A stretch of DNA of 64,000 bases, from positions 279,641,614 to 279,705,613 of the forward strand of contig CP136064.1 of assembly GCA_032622095.1 (NCBI GenBank), given 5' to 3'. The stretch's first letter is position 1, and the number at the start of each line of letters is the position of its first letter. Of the stretch, positions 39,401 through 54,400 are shown piece after piece. The position numbers and the translations under genes are program-made. Under the pieces are notes generated by a model, which ran no database searches, was not told the DNA's origin, and saw only the letters and a list, made by a program, of their open reading frames with translations. Source of the DNA: Siphonodentalium dalli (taxonomy: Eukaryota; Mollusca; Scaphopoda; Gadilida; Siphonodentaliidae).

Positions 39401-42400
39401 CAATTACAGATAAATCAATTCCACACAGTCTAAAACGGTTAGCGGTGTCCGGGGGTCCACACAGTCTAAAACGGTTAGCGGTGTCCGGGGTTTATTATAG
39501 ATTGTACGTCTGATAAAATAAGTCGGGTAATCAAGCCTATACTCTCTTTATCGTCACAAGGAATGAAGTGAAATAATTCAACAATAAATATTCACTTGTA
39601 TGATGAATATATATATATGTGCAAAGCCAGTGTGGCATCTGCCCCCGACGCTCTGTTTAGAAAGTGGGCAATACTAAATATTTGTGTGGATGGAAAAGTT
39701 AATTATTTTCTAAATCCAAGAAAGTATGCCACTCAGGAAAGCAATGGATAAAATGCAGTGTATCCTTTTACTCATATTGACCTATCACTATTTCAGAGAT
39801 GGAGAATCTTGCCATTTCCAACAAGGGTTAATAATTCTGACAAAAATACATGGATCAAAACCTATTGGTAATCTTCAATCAATCCTGGTCTATTAGAATT
39901 CCAAATAACATTAAAGTCTGATCATTGCTATTGGAGTTACTATGCAAAATGTCTGTAGAGAGTGAAAATTCAATGTAATTCTAAGTCTAACAAGGGCTAT
40001 AACTATGGTAACAATGAATGGACACACCCCATAGTAAGTAGGTATCCTTTCCCCCTAATTGGGCAATCAAAATACCAAAGTATAACCAAATCCAATGATT
40101 CATGCCCAAGTTACAAGTTGAAATGTTCATGCAGATATAAAATTCAGAAATGTTCAAGTTAAACAAGGGCTATAACTCTTGTAGTAAGTCGGCATCCTTT
40201 CTCCCGAGCTATGCTATCAACATACCAAAACACAACTGAATTCAATGATCCTTGCCCAAGTTTCAAGCTGAAGAGTTCTTTCAGACACAAAATTTACAAA
40301 TTTCCAAGCCAATCAAGGGCTGTAACTCTGGTAAAATTAAAATAAATTCAATTAAACTAGCAGTATGTGGGTCTCCCCCCCCAAACCTGTGCTACCACCA
40401 TGCCAAAGGACAACGAAATCTGATAATTAATACCCGAGTTACAAGGTGATATGTTCGTATGGATGGAAGGAAGGTGGGTCGGGGGTATAATAACTGTTTA
40501 TTTCAGACTAAAGTCCATATATGAATATAACTATACAGCTATATTGATCTATCTAGAATTACAAAATAAAATGTCAAATCATTCCACAAGTGAGCGTTCA
40601 AACAGTGAGATTAACATGATGATAACGTACCATGTACATCGGTGACCCGCACAGAGTAGCTGCCATAACACCGTCCTGAAGAAACCTAGCAAATCCAAAA
40701 TCAGCTGAAAAACAAGACAGATCGTCACATATAAACAAAGCCAAAATCAGCTAAAAAATAAGACAGATCGTCATATATAAACAAACCCAAAATTAGCTGA
40801 AAAACAAGACAGATCGTCATATATAAACAAACCCAAAATCAGCTGAAACACTAATTGAAGTTGATTAACCCTTTACCCAACAAACCGGCCAAATAAAGCT
40901 TCAACAGCCTAAAATATCTTCGGTCTGTCTCAATAGAACCATACAAATATGGATATCATTGGAACCGGCTCCTTGACCACATTGTGATAGTTACAGTTAT
41001 GCCCTGTGCCAATGCATTCTCTTATATATGCGAGTCGACCATAGGTCGCCTCGCATATATAAGAGAATGCATTGGCCTAAAAAAAATCTTTTTTAACACT
41101 TTTTACCATTTTTTCTTACATTCTTTAACAATTTTATAATTTTTAATGTGTTAAGCCAATGCATTCTCTTATATATGCGAGGCGACCTATGGTCGACTCG
41201 CATATATAAGAGAATGCATTGGCACAGGGCCCTTCTGTTGGGTAAAGGGTTAAGTCAAATCGTTTAAATGTTAAAAACAAATTAGCATCATTGATGGATA
41301 CCCTTTAATTAGCATCATTGATGGATACCCTTTAATTAGCATCATTGATGGATACCCTTTAATTAGCATCATTGATGGATACCCTTTAATTAGCATCATT
41401 GATGGATACCCTTTGGACAATTACTGTGATTTGTCAGCCTTAGATAAACAATATTCAATTATCAGTGCCCAAGTGCTTCTAAATATAGTACTCCTGTCTC
41501 CCCAGGCAGATGAGTAATTAACCCTTTTGGTGCCAAATAGTGCAGGGTCATAGATTTCAGTGTGTCTTCCAGCAAGTCATCAATTTTATGATGAAGGAAC
41601 CCCAAGGCATTCAAAGTGGGTTCTTGCTAGTGCTGGGCGGTATTTAAGCATAAAAATACCGCGGTAATCCTAAAATAATACCGCGGTATACGGTATTACC
41701 GATTATTTAAACTAATCCCTTAAAACCCCCGTTTAGTAGCATTCGTTTGGTGTACAGATCGACTGTTTATGGAGGAAAATCTAATCGCTACAGATTACAT
41801 AAAATAAGGAAATTTACGCTCCGTTTTATTAAATTATGGATTGCAATCAATGAATGTATCATTATCTGCAAGCATGGATTCATGAGCTGATCTTAAATAC
41901 AGGTAATAATTGCGATTTATGCAACTTAATGCAAGCATCATTCAGCGAAGCCGGATACACCCAAGAGCTTTGAAACAATCCCCCACTGACAGTGCCGACT
42001 TGCAGAGCACGTGCTGTGGTGTTGATATTGGATGTTCCGCCGGGTGTGAATAACTTAAGAATAAGTACAATGATTTTATTAAATGCCGGGAAATAAAGTG
42101 TATTACTTCCAAAGTATTTAACTTCTAGAACTATTATTGACTTCCCGTTGAATTATTATAATCATACTTTTAAATCCCGGTTTATGAATGTGATCATTTA
42201 TTCCCACTCGATAACACCCCTGAAATAATGAGCTGCCCCATAAATTCGGTCGATAAAAAATAGCGCAGAATGATGCAATCATACCTTGCAATATAATGTT
42301 GGGCTGGGTTTTGTCCCAGGTAGCGAAGGAATACATTTTGTTTGGAAATGACATGGGGAAAGAAGTGACATGAGTGAAGATTGAACAGTTTTTTCCAACT

Positions 42401-45400
42401 AAAAGATAATGCAACATGGGATGAATACACATAAAGGGCGTTGCATAAACTTGCACACGCCAATCATTGAAACGGATTAGTCATTTTAAAATTGTCGATG
42501 AGCACGTGCATGGGGTACACAACGTAAATCTTGAAATATATTCGCGCCAATTTCGCGGATGACTTGGTAAACAGAATCCGCAACACTAGTAGCTACCTCA
42601 GCCCAATTTACAGCAACGCTGTCTCCTGACACAAACTCGCTATCTCTTAATTATGATTTCGATGAAATACGGTGTATAGAAACGAAGTAATTTCTTTGTA
42701 TCCCGCCAAAGGAAAACCACAATATACTCGGTAATGTGCCTGTATGACATGTAACCGCGATAATACCATCTTCAAGGTTTACCGATTATGGAAAAGAATG
42801 ACGGTAACGGTAACGGTATTGAAAATCTTACCGATTATAATCGGTATACCGAAATACCACCCAGCACTAGTTCTTGCAAAATAACAAAAAAAGACTCAAA
42901 CTATCATCAACAAGTACATGTACAATAGATTGACTTTGTTCTTATTTTCATTATTAACAATTCTCCATTAATGAGATTTTGTATGTCAAAACCATTGTCG
43001 TGGGGCGAATAAAAGCAAATAACAGAGGATTGCATTTGACAACTACACAGTATAAAAAATTTTTTATTATCAGGATTCTATAAATATACTCTATTCTTGC
43101 TGACTGTACAGCTGACAATAAACTATTTATATTGATAGTGCATTGACATCTCACCGATTTTAAGTTTGATGTCGTGTGGTGACCTTGATTTGCCGGCATG
43201 GCACAGTAAGATATTCTGTGGCTTGAGATCTCGGTGAACGATTCCCTTAGCGTTTAAAGCACCCATCGCTCCAGCTGCAGATGATAAACAGAAAATCAAT
43301 TATTAACACGGAACACAAATAGTCTCGTCATAAAATCAATTCTAGTGTTTTCGATATTTTTTTCTCAGTCTTGTTTGGGATTCTATATTGGGTTTCCTAG
43401 TCCCAGGACATAAAGTAATAAGGTAATGGTTTAGTATTTAAATATAGTATCTGTTAGACATTTTATTGCAATTGGATGACATATGGTCTATTACCCGGTA
43501 TCTGGGTTGATAAATATCTGTTTGTATGATGAAAATTATATGCTCATTAATCGATTATTGAGAAAAAATTATCTTTAGTTTGGGACTCTATATTGACTGG
43601 GTTATCTTGTCCCAGGACATAAAATAACAAGGTACAGGTTTCTCAAGATGGGCAAAGTACAGTAATGCCCAAAATAATCGACTCCTTAACCACATCAAAA
43701 TTATGGGTAACTTTTCAAAATTTAGTCGGAAATATGGCTAAATCCTGAAAAGTTACCCATAATTCTGCTGTGGTTAAGGAGTCGATTATTTAGGGCATTA
43801 CTGTAGTTAGACCAGTGGCAGTTTCAAGTCAAAAGTTATACTTAATCACTTTGGTCACATTTCTGTCCTTTCAACGAAAATGTTTGCAGTTATCAGAAAA
43901 TGACTTACATGTACATTGGTCAATGTACAACGACACTATAATGCTATGGAATAATGTATGTTTTTTTCAACACATTTTAAGACAGAAAAATTAAACAAGA
44001 TTAATTCAGCTTCAATTATTCAACTATCATACAAAAATGTGTGAAATAAATACAGAAAGTAACAGACAACAAAGTGAAGAAAATTAAAACAAAATTTATA
44101 TCTCATGAAATATAGTCTTTAGCCATATTGTTTTAATATCAATTTACAATTTCTACCTTTAATGTTTAGTTAGTGATAATAAGTAATTTTTGAAGCTAAA
44201 TAAAACTCATTGTGACAATGATGTATCTATACTTACCAATCTGTCGTAAAAATGATGCAATTGTATCTTCAGACAGAGTCCCTTTAGCTGAAATTGAAGA
44301 TGTGAATTTAATAATTATATTTTCGTCAACTTTTTAAGTCAAAATAAAAATCGTATCCCCCACTCCCAGAAGACCGAAAGTGTTATTCCACTCTGAAGAT
44401 GTTATCCTACTCTCAGCCAAGCCTTGAAATAGTGTGCCTGTCATTTGCAGAATGAGGTCCCCAGAGGGTGAATTTAGTGACGCTACACCGCACAGCGCGC
44501 TAGCATCACTAAATTCACCCTCTGGGAACCTCATTCTGCTCAGGCCTCAGCAGAATGAGGTTCCCAGAGGGTGAATTTGGTGATGCTAGCCCGCTATGCG
44601 GGGTAGCATCACTAAATTCACCCTCTGGGGACCTCATTCTGCAAATGACAGACACACTAACTCTTGATGTTGTAGCTTTAAAGGGGCACTGTACCCTAAA
44701 TCCGGCAACTGAACAAGTTTGGAGTTTGGGATGATACCCAGGGAAGATTTGAAAGGGCCGTCGGCCATCTCCTACAACCCACTTTTGTATGCCATGATTC
44801 CGCTGAAGAGCGTTTGTATAGTTTGAGAGATTTATATATGCCCATGCACAGTAGGTGTTTGCCTACTGTGCATGAGGTTGATGCCACTAAAGCAAGAAGC
44901 AAAGCCCCACCCCCATTCCGAACCAGGACCGGCGGAGAAGACTTATCTTGATTATTCCGTGCGTTTTTGTGCGTTGATATGTAAATATATTGTTTCGAGT
45001 TGTGAATAGTTGTGCATAATGTCCTGTTTAGTGCTTGCATGGACTCCAGTTGCCTTAGTCTGTTGTATTCAGGGCTTGTACTATGGGCTCAACGCTAGGA
45101 AGAGGGTGCAATGCCAGCCGGTTGACTTAAGGTCGGTTGGGGCTCCTCAACTCTCGGACTTTTGTATATTTTTGCACTAATACATGGCTCAAATTCATTC
45201 ATTTGTTGCATATATTCTGTTGAGTATAAAAGGAGATAGTCCCATAAATGGTCTGATTTAGTGTACTGTACCCCTTTAAGAATGTATAAGGTCTAACAAA
45301 CAATGTACATGTGTTTCATTGCAATCTGAGTCAGCGTCCACTTTTCCAAATACACCAGACACAAATTCCCAAGGTAAAGAAATTCCATTAGCATCTCTTG

Positions 45401-48400
45401 GGTCAGAATTTTCCAACTGGTATATCAATCTTTTTCCAAAAGTTGAGTATTTCCAACCTCACTCCCCCCCCCCCCCCCTTTAATGATTGGAAATTTCCAA
45501 CTGTCAGTGTCATTTGAATCCAAAAAGTAGGAAAATATTCAACATTTGGTCTAAAAATAACACATTTCACTTGTAACCACTCAATCATTCAATGGCCATG
45601 AATTTTATATTAACAGTGACGACCATTCAATCAAATGATGGCCATGAATGTTTTAATGGTGATGTTTACGAGATACATGTACAGATAGTCAAGCCATTAC
45701 GATTGAGACATTCACGGTTTATTTACCATAATTTTGGTGGTTAAGCTGTTAATATTGGTCCATGCAATGTAAACCAATAAGCCATAAAAGTATGTACATG
45801 TATTTACAATCAATATAGAGGTACCTGTCAGGTAGTACAGGAGTCCTCCATGCTGTTATCTGAACGTGGCTCTCCTATACCTGTACCTAACACCTGTACT
45901 TGTGTAGTACCAGGGCTGACTTGATAAGATATATGATGTAATTGGTAAATTTCAGGTTATAATTTTTCACTTTGAGGAAGTTTTGCACGTTTATATTCAA
46001 AGACGAGAAGATCTTGCTCTCGGCAATTAAAAAATGTGTTCTGTGGAAAGAAATATTTCAAATGCAGTGATGACAGACAGATTGTAAATAATCACCATAT
46101 CTTACTTAACCCTTTACCCAACAGAACGGCCCTGTGCCAATGCATTCTCTTATATATGCGAGTCGACCATAGGTCGCCTCGCATATATAAGAGAATGCAT
46201 TGGCTTAACACATTAAAAATTATAAAATTGTTAAAGATTGTAAGAAAAAATGGTAAAAAGTGTTTAAAAAAGATTTTTTTTAGGCCAATGCATTCTCTTA
46301 TATATGCGAGGCGACCTATGGTCGAATCGCATATATAAGAGAATGCATTGGCACAGGGTATAACTGTAACTATCACAATGTGGTCAAGGTGCCGGTTCCA
46401 ATGATATCCATATTTGTATGGTTCTATTGAGACAGACCGAAGATATTTTAGGCTGTTGAAGCTTTATTTGGCCGGTTTTGGCCGGTTTGTTGGGTAAAGG
46501 GTTAATACCATCACACTAAATACATGTAGCTTCAAAACCTAGTAATTTCTCTTATATCAGACTGAAATATCTCATTTCAGCAGGCGTGAACCTGTCGAAG
46601 TTTCACACAATTTGCTTTCATAATACAGCACTGTTAATTAGCATCAGCTATCATCTGAGTCGAAACAAATGCTTAGGCCAAAAAAAAAAAAATCTCTGTT
46701 TCCGATAACATGTGGAAAATTTTCCAGGTAGGCAGACAGGGTTTTTTTTTTTACCGGCTATTTGAAAGTACACCCTTTTATACATGCTAACTGGTAACAT
46801 ATTATGCAGCTTGCTGGACTATTATTCATGTATTAGGTGTTAAAGATATTCTCTAGCTACTAGTGTGTGCTCCAGTGTGAAAATTCAATGTATTAGGCTA
46901 TGGCCATGGGTTTAGAGTTATTCCTCTTACATAGTCCATGCGAACAGATGGTCTTTCATGCAAGTTTTGCCCCCAATTATGTGAAGGAATTTAAGGGAGC
47001 TACCGGTATAATACATTGTACTTTTTAAAATACACAGCAGTGTACACAGCCCACAAAAGACGGGGGGATTTCCGTAGTGACTCGTCAGGGTAGAGTTTGA
47101 TTTACGCCACGGTATTCACTGCGAAGCATATCTAGCATGGCCTACCGGGTTGTCTTATTTATTATATCAAGAATGCGCGATCGTGTGCACCGGCCTATAC
47201 ATGCGTCAGGTGTGTATGCGATTAGTGGTTAGTTCTGCTGTTGGTATTGGGAAAACCATAGCCATTAACTCAGACAGACAGGTTACTACGGACTTCGGAA
47301 AAATAAAAAATAAAATTGAGGCCGGCAAGAAAATCTCAGCCAGGCCGGGTACCGGAAACAGAGACGTTTTTTTTTTTGGCCTTATTCAAAAATATATTTT
47401 TAGCCGAGGAAAATTTCAGAGCCTGCCGATGTTTTGTGCAAAATTGAAACAAATTGCTGGAGACATTGCCTTGCCCTTAACCCTTTCAGTGCCAATTCCG
47501 ATTTTTGTTGATACAAAAAAATCGGACTTGACACTGAAAGGGTTAAAGTCGCACTGTGGAAGTCTGCAGACAACAAAAATTCATTGATGAATGCTAAAGA
47601 CTACTGAGAGAACTACACAAGGATTATCTGGATATTTATCAATATTAAACCAGACCCAAAGTTTGCCACAACAGTTCCAATTGTAAACTGTAGTAATATG
47701 TGTAGAGCAAAATATGCAACTATCTGTACAGTAATGCCCTAACAAATTGACTCCTTAACCCCAGCAGAATTATGGGTAACTTTTTAGGATTTAGTCGGAA
47801 ATATGGCTTGTTGCCATTCATCGGAAAGCTCTCACTGAGAGCATTCCGATGAATGGCAACAAGCCATATTTCCGACTAAATCCTGAAAAGTTACCCATAA
47901 TTCTGCTGTGGTTGAGGAGTCGATTATTTAGAGCATTACTGTATGTGGCTGCTACAGAACGGATGTAAGGAGGCTGCTACAGAATGTTAGATTTGTTGCA
48001 TTAAACAGACAGTCTGGACCCGATGTCTGTATAAATGGTAGTGAAGCCTGAGTTATTACAGACAAAAACCCCACTCCGATCAATAAAACACCAATTGAGT
48101 ATGTAGGAAGATTAAGTAGTAACAGAGGAATCCCAGGACACAGTCACCGAATTGTAAGCCTTCATGAATATATTTGACCCTGTTTTCTGGTCATTCATCT
48201 TTTGCATCATTGTGATAATTTCTGTTATTAATTGTAGTCTAGCATTGATTCAGCAATTATGAATCATGTACACCCACTCACCAATATAAGTGTGAAGATA
48301 CTTATAGGAATATTGATCTGCCAGTAATTCAAATTTGATTGACTCTCTATCAGACTGTGAATGTTTGACCTTGACCTTAATAATAAATATTGACTGATGC

Positions 48401-51400
48401 AATGGGCCGATTCCATAGAAGACTAGTTGAACTAAGCACCTTGACAATGGTATGTTGAGTGATGTAATGGATCGATTATGATGGAATCCCGAGAAGATTA
48501 GCTGAACTGAGAATCATCAGGGGCTGATCCTGAGAGCACCAGCTGCGTGTGAACTAGTGGACATCAACAGGAGCTAAACTAGATCATGAGATGAATCTCT
48601 ACTCTGCAGAGATCATATTCCACCAGTACAAAACCTGGGAACTTTCTGATGTTCTGACAGGGAAGTGTATAACATTGAACAAACAAGGCAGGGAATATAT
48701 TTCTTTGTTCATACTTGTTCCTCAATAATCTACTTCACATTGGGGGGTGGTCCGAGCTTGATTGCATGCTTTCTTGTGAATTTTGTGAGCCGATATCGCA
48801 ATATACATTTAAATAATTACCCGGGATAAATTACATGATTGTAAGCGAAGCAAAGCAAAATCACTCACAAAATCACTTACTGTAAATCGAACAATTTTGA
48901 GATGGCACCTTCACCTATTAACCTATTAACCCTTTACCCAACAGAACGGCCCTGTGCCAATGCATTCTCTTATATATGCGAGTCGACCATAGGTCGCCTC
49001 GCATATATAAGAGAATGCATTGGCTTAACACATTAAAAATTATAAAATTGTTAAAGAATGTAAGAAAAAATGGTAAAAGTGTTTTTTTTTAGGCCAATGC
49101 ATTCTCTTATATATGCGAGGCGACCTATGGTCGACTCGCATATATAAGAGAATGCATTGGCACAGGGCATAACTGTAACTATCACAATGTGGTCAAGGAG
49201 CCGGTTCCAATGATATCCATATTTGTATGGTTTTATTGAGACAGACCGAAGATATTTTTAGGCTGTTGAATCTTTATTTGGGCGGTTTTGGCCGGTTTGT
49301 TGGGTAAAGGTTAACCTATTAACTCAGGTGATTAACTAAGAAATATATTACTGCTTTTTCAATGTTATAAACTTCCCTGTCATTATATGAAAAAAGTTTC
49401 AAGGTTTTGTATTGATGGAATATGATCTCTACGTGACACATAGCTATAGAGTAGAGATCCATGGCTTGATCTAAGGCTGAACTACATGTATAGCTTTAGT
49501 TTATGAATCCTTCAGATGTATGTTTATATTTATTATATACTTGCCCATGAATTATAAGGTTTTAGCAGTGAGATATAAGTGATATCCTACTGGTGAAATT
49601 TCTGATGTATTGACATGCATTGGGGGTCATAGGCAAGTAACTAAAGTATATAATAAACAGAATATCCACACTTTTTCAGTGGATATGGGTTAAATCTCAT
49701 TCGTGATGACAAAACATTTGAATTTCCACTCTTGGCTAAAGCCACTCGTGGAAATTCAATGTTTTGTCATCACTCATGAGATATAACCCATATCCACTGA
49801 AAAAGTGTGGATATCCTCTATTTATTTGCTTGTTAATATTTGTTTCTTTATATTTATTTGTTTGTTTATATTATTTTGAACATCCTAGCAGACAAAGAAT
49901 AGACCATTCAATTCCTCCCCCAAAGACCTCATAAACACTTACAATCATGATGATGATACACATTATTTCGACGCCTATCAAGATTTTTCAGCCATCATCG
50001 CCCTGTCCCGATATAATATTTGTTAGATTTTCTCATCCATCATTGCCCTGACCCGATATATTTGTTAAGATTTTCTCATCCATCATCGCCCTGTCCCGAT
50101 AAAAATATTTGTTAAGATTTTCTCATCCATCATCGCCCTGACCCGATATAATATTTGTTAGATTTTCTCAGCCATCATCGCCCTGTCCCGATAAAAATAT
50201 TTGTTAAGATTTTCTCATCCATCATCGTCCTGACCCGATATAATATTTGTTAGATTTTCTCAGCCATCATCGCCCTGTCCCGATAATATATTGATAAGAT
50301 ATTCTCATCCATCATCGCCCTGACCCGATATAATATTTGTTAGATTTTCTCAGCCATCATTGCCCTGACCCGATATAATATTTGTTAGATTTTCTCATCC
50401 ATCATTGCCCTGACCCGATATAATATTTGTTAAGATTTTCTCATCCATCATTGCCCTGACCCGATATAATATTTGTTAGATTTTCTCAGCCATCATCGCC
50501 CTGTCCCGATATAATATTTGTTAGATTGCCCAGCCATCATCGCCCTGTCCTGATACAATATTTTCCAGCCATCATCGCCCTGTCCCGATATAATATTTTC
50601 CAGCCATCATCGCCCTGTCCCAATATAATATTTTCCAGCCATCATCGCCCTGTCCCGATGATATTTTCAGCCATCATTGCCCTGCATGCCCCGATATAAT
50701 ATTTTCAGCCATCATCGCCCTGTCCCGATAATATTTTTCAGCCATCATCGCCCTGTCCCGATATAATATTTGTTAAGATTATTCAGCCATCATCGCCCTG
50801 TCCCGATATAATATTTGTTAAGATTATTCAGCCATCATCGCCCTGTCCCAATATAATATTTTCCAGCCATCATCGCCCTGTCCCGATGATATTTTCAGCC
50901 ATCATTGCCCTGCATGCCCCGATATAATATTTTCAGCCATCATCGCCCTGTCCCAATAATATTTTTCAGCCATCATCGCCCTGTCCCGATATAATATTTG
51001 TTAAGATTATTCAGCCATCATCGCCCTGTCCCGATATAATATTTGTTAAGATTATTCAGCCATAATCGCCCTGTCCCAATATAATATTTTCCAGCCATCA
51101 TCGCCCTGTCCCGATGATATTTTCAGCCATCATTGCCCTGCATGCCCCGATATAATATTTTCAGCCATCATCGCCCTGTCCCGATAATATTTTTCAGCCA
51201 TCATCGCCCTGTCCCGATATAATATTTGTTAAGATTATTCAGCCATCATCGCCCTGTCCCGATATAATATTTGTTAAGATTATTCAGCCATCATCGCCCT
51301 GTCCCGATATAATATTTGTTAAGTTATTCAGCCATCATCGCCCTGCCCCGATATAATATTTGTTAAGTTATTCAGCCATCATCGCCCTGCCCCGATATAA

Positions 51401-54400
51401 TATTTGTTAAGATTATTCAGCCATCATCGCCCTGACCCGATATAATATTTGTTAGAATTTCGGATGTTAATTGATCAAATATGACTACTCTCTGTGAATG
51501 TTTGACCTTGACCTTAATAATAAGTGATGCAATGGGCCGATTCCATGGAAGTCCAGTTGAACTAAACACTTTGACAATGGTATGTTACATTAGTAACTGT
51601 TGAACTACACACAGAAGATCTATCAGGGTCACTCTCCTTTCATGGATTTTGATGCTGTTAAAGCAGGTTTTACAAGATTCTTGTAAATTCAGGATTTTTG
51701 ACGTCATCAAAATTAAATGATCGTGTAGTAATATAATTGTGTTCATAACAGTCCGTAAGCGATAAGTTTCCCAAATAAATACAGGATGTGCGCGGAACTA
51801 TTTGCCTATAAATTCCAATTCCATTATAATTAGGAATTACTCTACAGAGAATAACGTGAGAAGCATTAACTGTTTTCAATTGTTTTACTCTGGGTCACAT
51901 GTCACCCATATTAGTGCACTAATAATTTTAGATTAATTTAGCAGACAACCGGAGGCAGTACTTTTTTTAACACTTCATGGCGAGACCAGCGCTGGTACAG
52001 CATTAAAGATCTTGAGCCAGTGCATTCTCTTATATATGCGAGTCAACAAGGCTTACAAAGTCAAGGTAAATATTGTTAGGCCAATATATTCTCTTATATA
52101 TGCGAGGCTCCCTATGGAAGACTCGTATATATAAGAGAATGCATCGGCACAAGGTTGTCACAAAAATTCAGGACGCTTCAGTCATGAAAGGGTTAAATTG
52201 GTCCTGTAACATAACAGAGGTGTAAATCAGTGAGCCTTTGACGTTTTTGGCAGAGATTGCTAAGCACCTAGACAATGGAATGTGGAGTGATGCCATGATC
52301 TAATTATGATAGCATGCAGAGAGTGCTATCTGAACTAACTATCAACAGTGGGCAATGCATAGCTTCAGTTTATGAATTTTTTCAAATTCAAATTCTTTAT
52401 TGGATATAAATCCTCTTAAAGCGTAATCCAGGAATAAAATACTAATAAATTACTTCATATATCAATTCATTAATAAATTAATAAATTAGTTATATTGGAC
52501 TTGCATACAGGTTTTAACCCTTTGAGTGCCAGGGGCCGATCTCATCGGCCCTAAACCTACAAAATAAGTCTGTTAACCCTTTACCCAACAAACCGGCCAA
52601 AACCGCCCAAATAAAGCTTCAACAGCCTAAAATATCTTCGGTCTGTCTCAATAAAACCATACAAATATGGATATCATTGGAACCGGCTCATTGACCACAT
52701 TGTGATGGTTATAGTTATGCCCTGTGCCAATGCATTCTCTTATATATGCGAGTCGACCATAGGTCGCCTCGCATATATAAGAGAATGCATTGGCCTAAAA
52801 AAAAACTTTTTTTAACACTTTTTACCATTTTTTCTTACATTCTTTAACAATTTTATAATTTTTAATGTGTTAAGCCAATGCATTCTCTTATATATGCGAG
52901 GCGACCTATGGTCGACTCGCATATATAAGAGAATGCATTGGCACAGGGCCGTTCTGTTGGGTAAAGGGTTAAAGAATATAAGAAAAAATTATTAAAATTG
53001 TAAAAAACAAAAAACAAAACAAAAAAAATGTTAGGCCAATGCATTCTCTTATATATGCGAGGCGACCTATGGTCGACTCGCATATATAAGAGAATGCATT
53101 GGCACAGGGTATATAGGTTGATACAAAAATCGACCTGGCACTCAAAGGGTTAATGTTATGGTTAACTCACCATGTACCAACATGATATTGATATTTATTG
53201 ATATCATATCAATGTGTTCTTAATATGAGCTTATTATTTAATATATATTAATTCTAGGGCATGTTTGAGTTGTGAATATCTAGGGCGTCTTTGATCAAAT
53301 TACATATTTGCTTTGTTGCAGAGAAGGTTTGTGGGTTCAATATTATCTTGGGGTTGTATTCACTCAGTTGAAAGCTTGAAATAGATAATATTTTCTTCGC
53401 AAATCTTTACAGCATAATGATGTTTGTTTATATTATTTTGAAAATCCTACAGGTAGCAGAAGAAGAATATACAGTTTCAATACTTCAATACATACATTTA
53501 GAACTGATCAGAAGCCTCCATTAAGGAGTGAATGAGTAAGTACCCTGCCCCCTTCTCTAGATAACTTTGGATGGACATACATGCATCTTGAATATCTCAG
53601 TTATAATGTACCTCCCCTCCCTCAAGAATTCATAAACACCATGGTACAACCATGACACACTTTGTTTTGGGGACTATGAAGACTTTTTACTACTCTACTT
53701 CAAAAGAGATTTATGAGAAGAAGACCTGCATAATGAGTAACTGAATGATAAAATTATCACCTCCATAGGCTACTGATCATTTTGATAACAATTTTGTGGG
53801 TATAAAATATTCCATCAAATGAACTACATGTACCACCATGACATTGGTAGTAAAATATAGGGTACATGTGTACCCTGCTTTATAACCCCATTCCTACCCA
53901 GCTGCCAGGGATGGCACCAGGATTTCCCCGATGCAGGTGCTATGATCCCGACAGGGGGGGGGGCGGGGCTTGTGCTACCGGGCAACAATTGCAGACCTGT
54001 CAGACACCTGACTCCCCCCTGGTGCCACCCCCTGCCAGCTGCCCTACCAAGTTTTTCCCATAAAATCACCCTCTGATCGCACTGCATTAATTAACCCTTC
54101 CATGACTGATGATGGAGCTTCCTGAAATTTTGCAAAAACTCTGTGCCAATGCATTCTCTTATATGTGAGTCTCCCATAGGCAGCGTCGCATATATAAGAG
54201 AATACCTTGGCCTAACAATATTTACCTTGACTGTGTAAGCCAGTCCATTTTCTTATATATGTGAGGCTCCCTATGGGAGACTCACATACATGTATACAAG
54301 AGGATGCACTGGAACAGGATCTTTAATGCTGCACCAGTGCAGCCCCCACCATGGACCTTGTAAGCCAGTGCATTCTCTATATACATAACATATATGCACG

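Noticed and set aside
46036-46376. 90-110 codon frames with [13 protein letters not shown] or [22 protein letters not shown], seen at many loci
   Set aside because: They read across hairpins of family A and B elements and appear on both strands, as expected of palindromes.
47150-47587. 145-codon plus-strand frame as a gene
   Set aside because: No recognisable motif, and its end lies in a TTAA element. The GIGKT stretch alone is not a P-loop in context.
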